Assembly (NCBI GenBank): GCA_007644065.1
Contig: VJWN01000001.1
Coordinates: 2,246,340-2,310,339 of the forward strand
From: Margaritispora aquatica
Lineage: Eukaryota; Ascomycota; Leotiomycetes; Helotiales; Discinellaceae
Direction of reading: 5' to 3'
DNA length: 64,000 nucleotides
Made by a program: the position numbers and the translations under genes. The notes below the pieces were generated by a model. That model did no database searches. It was not told the DNA's origin and worked only from the letters and a program-made list of their open reading frames with translations. Of this stretch, positions 1-10,856 are shown in pieces. Every line of letters begins with the position of its first letter. Positions within the stretch are counted from its first letter, which is position 1.

Positions 1-2090
1 ATTCGTTCCGTTTACAAACCCGCAATGGCCTCGCGTTACCGCGATACGGAGAGCGGAACGAGTAAATACACCATAAGGCCGCTTCGAAATATATATGATT
101 CGGCTCCGATATAGCCGAATCAACACCCTTTTCCAAAATGGCTGGGCGGCGACAGCGGCGCTCAGACATGGATTTACTGTCGGGATCAAGGAAGATGAGG
201 CGCGCTAGCTTGCTTATCGTTGGCGACGTCACCACTGTCAAAATCCAAGCTGCATGTCTTTCATACCCAGCTCAAGTTACAATAATTCCTCCGCAACAAC
301 ATCAAACCACAGCAAACCACCAAAGCTGAGAACCAAAACTCAATTCCAAAATCCAGAGCCTATAAGCTGATATCACAACTCAAAGTGTCGCCACCGCAAC
401 CAACCAAATCCAACTTTCCACGCCCAAAAACTCAAAACGATCATCACGGCACAAAAGTGTGTGTGACAGAAGTGGGGTACTCGACGGAAGAGGGAGCAAA
501 AACTTTATGCCGTGCGTTCAGCCCCCAAAATAGATTTATGCATCGGTCTGTGCAGAGGTTGTGCTATGTTCAAGCTTTTGTGTCTGGTGGTTCGTTCGCC
601 TCCCTTCTTCTCAACAGAGTCTCGAATCACGATTCGTCCAATTGCGAGTTTGGATGTCGTGATTCGTGAGGCTGCGATACGAGAACTTGGAGAAAGGAAA
701 CGGGATCGACGACGTGCTTGGGGAAGTGCAGTGCTGTTGCTGCTTCCTGTGCTGATGATCTCTGTACCCTGCTTGCATGTGTGAATGAATGCTGATGCCA
801 GCGCAGAGGCATGAATTCTAGACAAACACATTCCTACTGTACGGGGAGGGAGGTGGCGTTTGTACAAAGTCTCCTTCTGTCTCGAATCCTCCAAGAGCGC
901 TTCATTATCTCCCCTGTTCATAATAGTCTCAGATTCCGTCGAGTAACTCTGATCACTGAATTTCCTACTTATCGAATTCCTAATATAACTACATCCAACA
1001 CCACAGAATCACGTTCTTACAGTAGGAAAGTCAAAGCAAAAAACCATCACGTATGCGTTCTGAAGAAACACGACAACGGGAGAATCGGGAATTCTCCATG
1101 GCTGAAGGATCTAAGAATAAGAACGGATGTCTCAGTCCAGCTGCCATGCCATCTTTTCCCCTAGACCGCTATGAATGCCGAGAGGAATGGCTGCGGGATG
1201 AAGAAAAAGCAAAATGGGTTCTCACTTCACAGCCACTCAGACTGTCACGTGTCGGTAGAACACGAGAACAAGGGATAATGGTGTGATCAAGTATAATATT
1301 CTTTACATTCTCTTTGCTGACAGGAAGAGGATCTTTCGGTATGTCCTGAAAGCGAGTGCTTCTAAATACCATATCATACTTAGATCTTAAGCGAGAAGAA
1401 GTGTATATTTGCGATATACTTCTGTGTGTTTACAACTACTGTTAGATCACCCGTTTAGTTTTGTATCCTTTGCTCCATCCTTTCAAAGATTTATCATCAT
1501 CTAGTATCTTTCGGATTGCTCTTCAATGCTTGTGTGCACCTGAGTGCTGTTGTGCTGTTCAGTCTAATTCAATTGAGCGCTACAAAGGCTAGGCCTGTCG
1601 AGATATGCCAATACATGTTGATAAAAAAACATTTCCATTGATTCAAGGGCTCCTTATCTTAAAAGTACCTCGATTTTCTTGGGATAGTTTTCAGGCAAAT
1701 TCAATTATTTCAATAGAGGTTGGCATTTCGGTTCGGCCATTTATTTAGCTTCCGTTCCGAGCCGCAAGCCGGAGCTCTCTTTCGGCCCCACCGTCCCATT
1801 CTTGTCCTGCTCCCGGACATGGAGCAAAACCTGGATGATGCCATAGTCGTAAGCTACTAAGGTTTCTTCTCCTTTTTTTTCCCCCAGCTTCGTTGGCGGC
1901 ACATTATTTTATCTGTTTTATATTGCTCCCTTACGCCATTGACCCTCTGACGCGCTGTGTTCTTGTATACACTTCAAATTCATCGAATCTCGTGGTAATA
2001 AAGCTGCAAAGGTTTTATACGTTTCAGGTATATACCTAGATTTTACAGACCTTAGTCGCATCCAGCAACATCTCTCAGTATCAAGCAAAC
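1..2090. other. Intergenic region upstream of the CE5 esterase
   Basis: I find no convincing gene in these 2.1 kb. Short open frames exist on both strands between 380 and 1290, but they overlap each other and resemble no family I know; the most protein-like runs from 1053 to 1286 on the plus strand (77 codons). The last few hundred bases carry pyrimidine-rich stretches and presumably include the promoter and 5' leader of the esterase that starts at 2091. Confidence 0.5.
97..121. repeat. Perfect 9-bp hairpin
   Basis: GATTCGGCT at 97-105 is followed after seven bases by its exact reverse complement AGCCGAATC at 113-121. A second inverted pair, TTCGTTCCG near 2-10 and CGGAACGA near 54-61, lies just upstream. 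The function is unknown; both could be remnants of a small mobile element or simply foldback DNA. Confidence 0.55.
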
Positions 2091-3331
2091 ATGCTTTTCT
2101 CCACCACATCAGTACTCTTCGCCTTCTCTCTCATCTCATCGGCCACCACCCAAACAACTACATGCCCCACCAACCCAACCTGTCACACACTCCACCTCTT
2201 CCTCGCCCGGGGTAATAATGAGCCCTACCCCGGTCGACAATCCGCTCTCATTGCCTCCGTCTGCTCTAAACTTCCCAGCAACACGACATGTGGGTACGAA
2301 GACCTGATCTACTCAGCCCTGTACACCGATCTATCCTGCCAAACCACCTACTCGGGTGCCATAGCTGGCCATGTGCAACTAGCACGGTACGCGGAGGCGT
2401 GTCCGGATAGTAAGTTGGTGCTGGTGGGGTATTCACAGGGCGCGCAGATCGTGGGCGATATCCTTGGCGGGGGTGGAGGAGTGAGTTTTAATGGTTGTGT
2501 GCAGCCTGAGACGCCGGGTTTGGCGAGGGGGAATAGGCCGGGGAGTATGGGTTCGTTGTTTCTTTCTCATGATTTCTGTTTACGGTCCTGAGTGAGGTCA
2601 TGATTATGTGTTCAATATTGACATTTCCTCGTATAGTTGCAGCAGCACTCACATTCGGCAACACCCGCCACACGGCATCGCAACCCTACAACTTCGGCAA
2701 CGGCTCTGCTATCGACGGGCTCTTCCCTCGCCCCGCCTCCCAACTCGCCTCTCTCTCCGCCTATTCCAGCGTCCTACGCGACTGGTGCGTAGAAAGCGAT
2801 CCAATCTGTGCCGCCAACCAAGCAGACTCGACGGTCTCAACACACCTGAGCTATTACGATCGCTACGCCCAAGAGGCAGGTGAGTGGATCAAGTCCGTCG
2901 TAGGCGTGAGTGGTGTCGCTGGAGCGCAGACCACGACTGTGCCAGGGAGTTTGTCAGGCGTCGTGCAGGATTATGCGACGATTGGGACGGCGACGCCGTC
3001 GGGAACCGTGGTGTTGGATACGGCTTGGACGGGGGAGACGTCGGTAGTGCTGTGCTCGTTTTCGAGTGCGAGGTCGGCGGTACTGAGTAGCTCTACGTCA
3101 TTGAGTTTGAGTTCGGCTTCTGTATCGAAGTCTGCTTTGAGTACTAGTTCGGCTACTGCTCAGCTTTCAGCGAGTAGAGCAACGACGTCGTCGGTGAGCT
3201 TGGCTGCTCAGACTACGACTTCTGCCTCTACGGGAGGGCTGTCAAGCTCTACTTCTTCTGCTTTTGCTGGGGTGGTTGCGGTTGATGTCTTTAGGATAAG
3301 TATTGTCCTAGTGGCATTAGTCTGCTTGTAG
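2091..3331 (+). CDS. Secreted CE5 family esterase (cutinase / acetylxylan esterase-like), probably GPI-anchored
   Basis: Exons are 2091-2544 and 2637-3331, giving 382 residues; the 92-nt intron (GTATGG...ATAG) joins Gly151 to Ile152 in phase. A hydrophobic signal peptide covers about residues 1-20. The CE5 fold shows as LARGNNEPYPG (38-48), the nucleophile elbow GYSQG (Ser115), Asp206 in SDPIC and His221 in STHLSYY, so the Ser-Asp-His triad is complete, as are several paired cysteines. Family members hydrolyse cutin or acetylated xylan outside the cell. After about residue 250 comes a Ser/Thr-rich linker, and the protein ends in a hydrophobic segment typical of a GPI signal. That suggests a wall-tethered rather than freely secreted enzyme. 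Cutinase versus acetylxylan esterase cannot be settled from sequence alone. The enzyme class is well supported; the anchor is inference. Confidence 0.88.
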
Positions 3332-3621
3332 TAGTTGTGCCCAAAATACGAAAGTTACTGCAGCGCTGAAAACTATACATATTTGCATACTTTACGGAGT
3401 TTGACTCGGTTTTCTTAATGGTAATTTGATAAGATAGATCTCCAGAGAACAAGTTGTAGATATGGGAATTGACAGCCTATACTCAATACATACTTGATGC
3501 GATGGTGTGTTTGATGTTGTTTAAACGTTCTCTCCTAAAAGAAGAATGATAGACTATTAAATAGCACCTTACTAAGCATCCATAGTAAGATTTTGTTCTT
3601 GTCCTAAAGTTTCCTAAAGCA

Positions 3622-4051
3622 TTAAGGATCAATCACGCATGTGTACCAAATTGTCAACACATCTAGAATAACAGCATTGGAAGGAGAAAAATCAATTCAA
3701 GCTGTTCGAAACATAACCAAGGGGGAGAAAATAACAATCAGCTACGCAAACACTAGAACCTTCGAAAATCGACGTCCTTACCTCAAGAAATCATTCGCTT
3801 TCGATTGTACTTACAAGCTTTACAGCTTGCTAGAAGATGCACGAACAGTTAGTGACAATCGCTCAAGCGAGATCACGCGACTCGATGAGCTCCTTGGCGA
3901 TGGATCTCGTCTCCTTTCCAATCCAGACAAGTGCCTTCAGGATATCCACACCCTTAAGCCTAGCATGTCATGCAACTCAAAATCTGCTCTCACACAGGGG
4001 ATGTTGTGGTCTATGTATGGGAAGTTTGCAATCTGCCTGAGTTCGGAATGA
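3622..4051 (+). pseudogene. Degenerate SET-domain protein gene (C-terminal part of the SET domain)
   Basis: One frame reads LRINHACVPNCQH around 3624-3662, the SET signature NHxCxPNC, and then meets a TAG where related proteins have Trp. The match continues in another frame with GEKITISYAN (about 3722-3751) and FAFDCTYKLYSL (about 3797-3832), the post-SET region in which Cys residues are expected at both Tyr positions. The match continues to about 3905, with an SD-R--EI--LD pattern. A frameshift and stop break the gene and no N-terminal half is visible upstream. The Trp-to-stop change and both Cys-to-Tyr changes are G-to-A in a TpG context. An intact copy would be a SET5-like lysine methyltransferase. 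Confidence 0.72.
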
Positions 4052-4159
4052 ACAGTTTTGACTCCAATATATTGTTGCTTTCTAAGTCCAAATACTTATT
4101 AGTGAATCCAACACAATTACTTAACATAGAGGTACCTCTAACCCCTCCCCCCCTTTAAG

Positions 4160-5125
4160 TTAACTGTTAGCTACCTTATTCTCTATATCCGAATCATATA
4201 CCGGAAGCGCTTTCTTAAGTCTAAAGTGACCCGAAAGCCATCACCAATCTAGTTATCTAGATGCTTAAAAGAATCAGGATAATCTCCGAGCAAGTTGATT
4301 TCTCTAGGTATTCCTTCTTTAGTCAAGCTATGTAATAAACAATAACTTTTCCTTTTATTCTGATGCAACTGAAACATCCATATTTCAAGTTCTAGGGCTT
4401 TCTAACTATTCTTCACCAAAGTGGCAGAAACATTTAGTCCAATACTTCCTCGTCATTTTGCGATAGGTGAATTTGCTGTCCAAAATCTCATCACTTGTGT
4501 CACTACCAACTCAATGTACAATTACATCGACGTATTTTGTGGTCTGCTTGGACATCATTGCTGGTGTTGTACTTTCTGCGCAAGCTTGACGTACAGATGA
4601 TTTTTGAACCGTCGAACCATAACGGACTACGTAGAGAATTGCTGTACATGTCCTGGCGGGCTGGAGAACAAGCTATGTTATTTTAGATTTGTTCCTGCGA
4701 TTGGTGTTCATGGTGGGGTTTGTAGGATATTGCAAATATCCACTAATGTCGCTTTGAACTTGGAAGGACAAGAACTTTTCATTGTTAAGTACATCATCTT
4801 TTCCTGAGAGTATGCTAACCTAGAGATGCTCACAATAATAACGAGCCACCCTCAAACCACAGATCCGAGAGGCGTAAATCGTTGGCGGCTTTTGTGGAAA
4901 AGATTTGATGAACAGCTGACCCCCTACTTGATTCTGTTCCACGACCATTTCTATAAAGAGTTCTTTTGGTGGAGTTTTCTCATGGGGAAAAACTAATGTG
5001 CTTACCTTTACTCAACCAGGGCTTTTCGTCATGATTCTAGGGCATTGTCATATCACTTCATGTTGTTTGAGAAATATACCACAGTAGTAAATTTATTACG
5101 GCCATTCTAGTAGAGCAACCGATGC
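4160..5125. other. AT-rich intergenic stretch without a supported gene
   Basis: Only short overlapping open frames occur (for example 4604-4807). None has a recognisable domain or plausible splice partners. It separates the SET relic from the 3' end of the receptor-like gene on the minus strand. Confidence 0.5.
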
Positions 5126-6463
5126 CTATTCGTTTGAGGCCATATTTGGAGGAAGATGGGTGGTAGAAGCCAGCTCTATCTCCTTTTCAACCTCTCCCTT
5201 CTCCATATCTTGGTAAGAAGACCTCTCTGAACCCTTCCATTTCGTAAGAACTGATTGAGCCTTCGTGGAAAAGTACCCCCAGACCACACAGAATACTGGG
5301 ACACATGATATTAGATTCCCAACTAACACCGTAGTACTCACTTCCCGAACACTCCACGGCAGCCAGACAGGCTGATCTGGGGTCATGAAAACAGAGGATT
5401 TCGTGAAAAGACAGGCAGTGATCTGGAATCGTTAAACTTAGCGGACGTCACGAGATGTTTTTCTCGATATAATAAAACAGGTGACCAGATGAGTGAAAGT
5501 AATGTAGGTAGAACTCACGATAAATATTCCAAGCCCAAAAGTGCAACTTAGCATAACCTTCCTATATGTTACTAACGTTAGTTAAATGCCCCACTTTGAC
5601 TTGATTTCGGCAGACCGTACTTTGATAGTTTCATCTTCGTTTTCCCGATCAAAGAGATAGGAACACAAATAATTGCAACATCAGTAGAAAGGTTCAGGGT
5701 TAGTTGTACTATATTATAATGTTTCCAAGTAAGACACTCTTCTATTCAGAAGTATTGTTAGCAAGCTGCCATTCCCATATACAAAAAGTACTTACCAACT
5801 TCGGGAACCAGAACAAGATATTGTGAGAAAGGACGGCACCATCCATAGAAAAAAAGGATCATTATCGTAGGGTAACAAAGGCCAGTATATAGAGCAATTA
5901 TCCTAAGAGCAATGTTGTGCTTGGTGTGAACTCTAAATGTAGGTGGAGAATTAGACCAATCCTGACTACTGTGAGACAGAAGGGGCTAAAGCACTTACGA
6001 GATCCCATAGTATAGAATCAAAAGACAAGCTTTGATAGACCAGAGAGTGGTTTGAATATTCGTTTCAGCAATCACGTTGACTATTCCTAGTTTTCTGCCG
6101 TAAAATACAGCTTCCTCATGGGTTAAGTTGTCGTAGTCGAGACTAGAGTTAATCTTATCGAATAGGTACAAGCAGGATATCGCAGCCGTGTATGTTCCCT
6201 GTGAAAAGGTTTGTCAGAATCTCATCAAAACTGTAAAGTATCGAACTGCTTGCCATTGCGAATATGGCTATATAGTCGTCTATTCTCAGGGCCATATTTT
6301 TTTGAAGTAGCTTCCTCGAAACCCTTCAAGTATTATATTAGCTTTGGCCAGAGGATGAGTTACACTAACAAAATATAGAATGGGTTACTTACAATCGTAG
6401 TCCAAACACTATCCACGCGATAGCATACCAGGTCCATGCCTCAACAGCAAAACGAAGACCCAT
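5126..6463 (-). CDS. PTH11-like seven-transmembrane receptor protein (fungal rhodopsin-domain family)
   Basis: Seven exons in coding order, 6463-6393, 6323-6254, 6198-5999, 5932-5796, 5741-5621, 5561-5519 and 5422-5126, join without a stop into 312 residues. The start MGLRFAVEAW fits the family; an in-frame Met 48 codons upstream (6607) is an alternative. Family landmarks appear in order: RLVSRKLLQ with IDDYIAIFAM, LWSIKACLLILYYGIS, YGWCRPFSQY, LTLNLSTDVAIICVPISLI, KVMLSCTFGLGIF, and WLPWSVREVSTTVLVGNL, followed by a charged cytoplasmic tail. These are membrane proteins of the plasma membrane; the best known, PTH11, senses surface cues in a plant pathogen, but most members have no known ligand. 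The N-terminal CFEM domain of some members is absent. Intron 2 begins with GC rather than GT. The gene appears intact although it stands between relics. Confidence 0.85.
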
Positions 6464-7952
6464 TGAATTTGAGAAGAAGTAAATCGTTGGGAGTTGGATT
6501 GAAAGTTGGATCAGACACTCTAAAGAATACCTGGTGATTTGCGAATCTGAATATCTAGGGATCTGGGGGATAAGAACAGTTATAGAGTGAAATGGCCTAC
6601 TAGACACGCTTCAATTCAATCAGCGACTCATCATGATCCCATAAACCCGCAAAAGCACCTGTGGCGGCGAAGCCTCACTTGCCCCGGACGCATTGATCGT
6701 AGTTCGAGTCCAAGCGGCTGAAATCTTAAGCAGGGGAATTCGATAAGCAATTGGATATGTTGCACCTGTAAAGTGTGCCGATCGGAAAAGTCCATGGAAG
6801 GTGAGGAGGAACTGGTGGGGTATGGTGTCTTGGGTGCTGAAGGGAGGAGGTTGAGCAATCGGAAGTTGAGACGAGCGCCATTTATTTGGTCCCTGCATCA
6901 GGTCGCGGCAAGCTCCGATGTTCGAGGTCCCCTGAAGTCTGAGCCAAGATATATTGTAGAAGACAAGAAGCACTTTTATTGCTGGGCGAGCACTCTTGGC
7001 AAACTATTGCCAGATGCACAGTGTTGATGTTGAAGTTCCGACTCCGATATGACTTGCTTAGTAGCTATAGCAAACATCAAAACAAAAGTCCTCAACCTTG
7101 CACAACACTCTATTGCTTCCCAGAGCACGTTAACATCACGGTGGAATGATTGAGTGCCATCTTAACTGTCAAGACATAGGGCCCTACCAAGATACTGGGT
7201 AGTTCGGTGTCAACCCGAGCCGGGGACATGTCTCGGCGTGAATTCTGTGGGTTAACATGACAAGTTATCCCAATGCGGTCTAATTATTGTGTGCTTGGAC
7301 CCAATGTTCCCACTGGCGTGAATCCCCGCACTGAAGAATCATGAGTAAAATACCTACCGGTGGCAGCCAATACTCGATTCAGATCTTCCCATAGTGTACA
7401 GCGTCCGTAAATGTGGCTTGATAACCTTTTCAAAAGCCAAATCGTTGGGACCCCTTTTCATTTCTATAAGAGTTATCTAAGCGATGGCTGGGATGGCACT
7501 ATTCTGATCTACGATGGCTACAGCCGCCTTCACGGTTGCGCTCAGATATGCATCGCGGGAAAGGAAACCCCGATCATCCTTTTTACAAGAGCTGATCCTA
7601 TCGAGTCATGCAACATCTTGTGGGATCAGTCAAAAGTCTCACTCGTCTTTGTGTCAATGCTAGCTACTCCTCAACAAAGCTAACCTTAGTGCAGTATTTG
7701 GTATATATGATGGTATTGTTCTAAGATCGAATATTACTATTATTGGGTGCAAGATGCTGGCTGACTGGATATCTGTTTTCAGTTCTGCTCTATTCCGTAG
7801 TACCCTAACATAGCGCGGTAGAGTTGGTAAATGCGGCATCTAAACAACAAAAAAGGAGTCTGTGAATCTATTTCTATTAAATAGATAGTTATCTGGCTTG
7901 AAACTCGATCGTATCTCTGTACTTTCGACTCTGATGCACACAGGCATTCTTA
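6464..7952. other. Intergenic region without a supported gene
   Basis: This is the presumed promoter of the receptor-like gene followed by about 1 kb of sequence with isolated open frames only. The frame at 7411-7683 (plus strand, 90 codons) starts with ATG, but I recognise no family and see no partner exons. Frames on both strands at 6620-7027 overlap each other and look like chance. Confidence 0.45.
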
Positions 7953-8265
7953 TCATAGTAAGGTAATTCTACCTGATAGTACTAGTTTACCTTCGTCGCT
8001 TCCTTGACGGTCTCGTACTCCAATTATCAAGATCACCAGCTGCGATATTTCTCCGCTTTTTACGTACTTGCTTCGCTCGGAAGTTGCCAATTGACTTCTA
8101 TACTTTGGACAATTACAACTCGGACTCCCATATTGGTTCCCAAGCAAGACAGTACTGTTTTCTATTATTAATCCCCCGCCGGCCAGTGAGCTGGCACAGC
8201 CATGATATGAGGGAAGCGCTGACCCCATTTGGAATGTGCTCTTTATACCTGATGCTGGTTTGACT

Positions 8266-8448
8266 TTATGGATTCTGTAGTAGCTTCGACTCAAAACCAT
8301 CTAGCATATCTTGCATCTCTACTAACTTTGACTCAAACTCCCATGTTAGAACCCATTTGACATGGTATAGTACTTCACCACGAATAGTTCTCCAGACCAT
8401 AATCCCCTTAAACTTCCAAAAGCTCTGGATTAGTGATTGGTTTCCCAC
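8266..8448 (-). pseudogene. Chromodomain fragment, probably a retroelement remnant
   Basis: A 60-codon minus-strand frame contains GEVLYHVKWV directly followed by LTWEFESKL and then an acidic helix ending LDGFES. This matches the chromodomain pattern (hydrophobic-Y-x-V-K-W, then T-W-E-P-E-x-x-L, then a helix ending in FE), with the usual glycine-containing loop between KW and TWE missing and Pro changed to Phe. In fungi such isolated chromodomains are most often the end of a Ty3/Gypsy integrase. No integrase or reverse transcriptase motif can be read on either side, so the element is largely gone. Confidence 0.5.
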
Positions 8449-8639
8449 ACTGAAAGGTAGGATTCCCTTGGTAGGGTAAAGCTACTAACAGAGGCGATAC
8501 AAGTGACGTGAGGAATTATCAACCTTGGTCGTCAGGTGGATAGGCAGCTACAGACGTAGAGACGAAATCAGAACCGTGAGTAATGGGTTAAAATGTAGTA
8601 TCAGACTTGCTTTTCCTGAAATATGAAGGTTCTAGACAT

Positions 8640-9230
8640 CGTTAGAACACTTACAGTGGATTAACGCCAAGGCTAATACAAGACATCGCGTTATCCAACT
8701 TGCCGTTCCTTCTTCCCCTACTCCTCGTTCTAGCCTGAACCCACTACCAGAGATCGAGGAGGCTATTGAAAGTCTCACGCCAGATATTGAAGCAGGCAGC
8801 TTTGTGCCAGACGAGGCACCGGTGCTACTTGCGACACCCGATCCAGGTGATGATGCAACCCACACGGATCGTATCGCAGAGAATGAAAGGCCTGCAATAT
8901 CCACAAATCAGACTACCCGTAAAAACCCCGAATCTTCTTCTCTTCTTAACGCCGAAGACAATAGTGCCAATCATACGAGCGCTGAGAAACGTTATTTTCC
9001 GACGATGTCCACATTTCTAATAATCAAACTGTAGAAGTGATAGAAGAGGTTAACAACGACGATTTATCGTTCTGTAACTCTCCATCACCAACTTGCAATA
9101 CAGATTCACTTAAGAGCGATAAAGTAGACTCAGATATCATTATTGTTAATCATTTCCTCTTCAAACAGCTTGATAATCCTTGGGCTAGTATGCCTGCGTA
9201 CCTTGCCTGAATCAGTGGTGCCGAGGACTT
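8640..9230 (+). pseudogene. Unrecognised degenerate coding relic
   Basis: An open frame from about 8642 to 9034 encodes a hydrophilic Pro/Ser/Asp-rich sequence (LPEIEEAIESLTPDIEAGSF near 8741-8800). After a one-base shift near 9000 another frame continues it to about 9208, with VEVIEEVNNDDLSF and DNPWASMPAYLA, ending in TGA. Further coding-like scraps such as ATLCTTLDIFQFLERRLGK appear near 9460-9515 with stops around them. Composition and continuity across the shift suggest a former gene, possibly part of a transposon, but I recognise no domain. Confidence 0.35.
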
Positions 9231-10856
9231 AGAAATAAAGAGATAACTTCCAATAACAACGTAAAACCTGACAAGGATTTAGAATCTCAGTATTCCCCCC
9301 ACGCCGATCAGATTCGTACACGCTTTAGCTTTCGCCGAGCCTACCATGTATGACCTATGGCGAAGGTTCTGTTACGTTTAGTGGATCAGGTGTACCTTAG
9401 GGAAAATGAAAGAGGCTTGATAAAAGAGATTCATATATTATTATAGTATACTTTGAATTAGCGACGCTATGTACAACGTTAGACATATTTCAATTTCTTG
9501 AACGCCGCTTAGGAAAGTAATTTACGGAATTGTTCCGTGCTCGTAAACAGCTAAAGGCAAGAGGTTTCTGATCGATCGTTAACTCTAATTTCTATAGCTA
9601 GCAATAAAATCCGCGTTTTCTTTTTCTTCGTTTTGCATAAACTCTGTTCTATTCTCTGTCGTAGTTTGTACTTGTGATGTTGTTTTGTTGAGCTTCTAAG
9701 CGAGTTTCTCCTTATCACGTGAGAGTATTCGAGTGCCCAAATAAGCGATATATATCAGAATCTTTCGCTCTGCTTGTTAAATATAATGATAGGGTTCTGT
9801 CACATGACAGCAAATACAATTCATATATAAAATTGACAAGATATCTTAAATCAAAATTTGTTAAAGCAGAAGTACTACTCAAGCAGTTGAGCATTGCCTA
9901 TTCAAAAATATTACTGAAACAAACTGCTTGCCAGAAAAGCATCCTCTCAAAAAGAGTTCCCCAAAATAAACAGCCTGTCTAAAAGAAGCAAGTTTATATA
10001 AAAAGCGGTTATAAAATTCGAGAATTTGAGGGGGAAAAGCGAAAAAGTCGGTAGTAGAACTAAACAATCATTATAATCAGTTGTGAATAAAGAAGCAAAC
10101 AGAGGTTAGTAGTAGTAGCATTTAAATAGCCACAAAGGCTGAGGCAAGAACTGTCCAACGCTCCGTCGCCACTCTGTGTCCTTATTTGAATAGCCAATAG
10201 CTTTAAACAACTCTTTTGGTTTTAAATCGTTTGTTTGCAGAATCGGGAATAGAGTCACCCATTGGCTTTGCTTCAGAGTTTCATTATATTCACTATTCCG
10301 AATGTCGCATTAGGAAACGCATCGAGGCAAGTACGGGAGCTAAGATAGTGGTCTGGGTGATTGTACGATGTGAAGGTGGTCACAATTGGCGTATTTGTCT
10401 TGGCCTTTACCCATGTAATAGGGCGTTTGGCATCTGAGATGGTAAGAGACAGCTACTAACTAAGACCAAAGCTAAAAGGCGATCGTATATTTCTAGTTAA
10501 AGTTACCCTGTCCTATTCTAGCGCAGCCTTTTAACTACAGTGTCCCTGGTCCAAGGAGGATTTTAGTAAAATAAAGTAGATATAAGTAAAGAGGGTCGGA
10601 AATATACACAAACGAGGCGACTGTTAAACCTGAGAAGGCTAATACTACGAGGTATATTATATATTAATAGTTTTTTTTTAACTACACACTTGTATTTTAA
10701 ATTACGCCTAGTTAAAAGGCCAATAAAAATAAATCAAATCAAATTAAATAATCTAATATATTACTTCTCTTACTTTCATTGCCTTATTATCCCTTTCTTT
10801 TTATAACTATATAGGTTAGATTGAGTAAAGAACTATTATTGTCGCTATATAGTAGC
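9231..10856. other. AT-rich, gene-free tract, probably decayed repeat DNA
   Basis: The tract is increasingly AT-rich toward 10.6-10.8 kb and broken by stops in every frame. A frame at 9719-9982 ends in a lysine-rich, leucine-periodic segment loosely reminiscent of the C-terminal tails of fungal pogo-type transposases, but the match is too weak to name. No terminal repeats are evident by eye. Confidence 0.45.

Noticed and set aside
505..921. 138-codon minus-strand open frame
   Set aside because: It overlaps equally open frames on the plus strand, has Ser/Arg-rich random composition and no domain or splice context.
6620..6973. 117-codon frame upstream of the receptor-like gene
   Set aside because: It does not join in phase to the receptor exons, and the family normally begins at the FAVEAW segment in exon 1.
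9719..9982. Possible pogo transposase tail
   Set aside because: Only a loose lysine/leucine pattern resembles such tails; no DDE or helix-turn-helix motif and no inverted repeats are visible.
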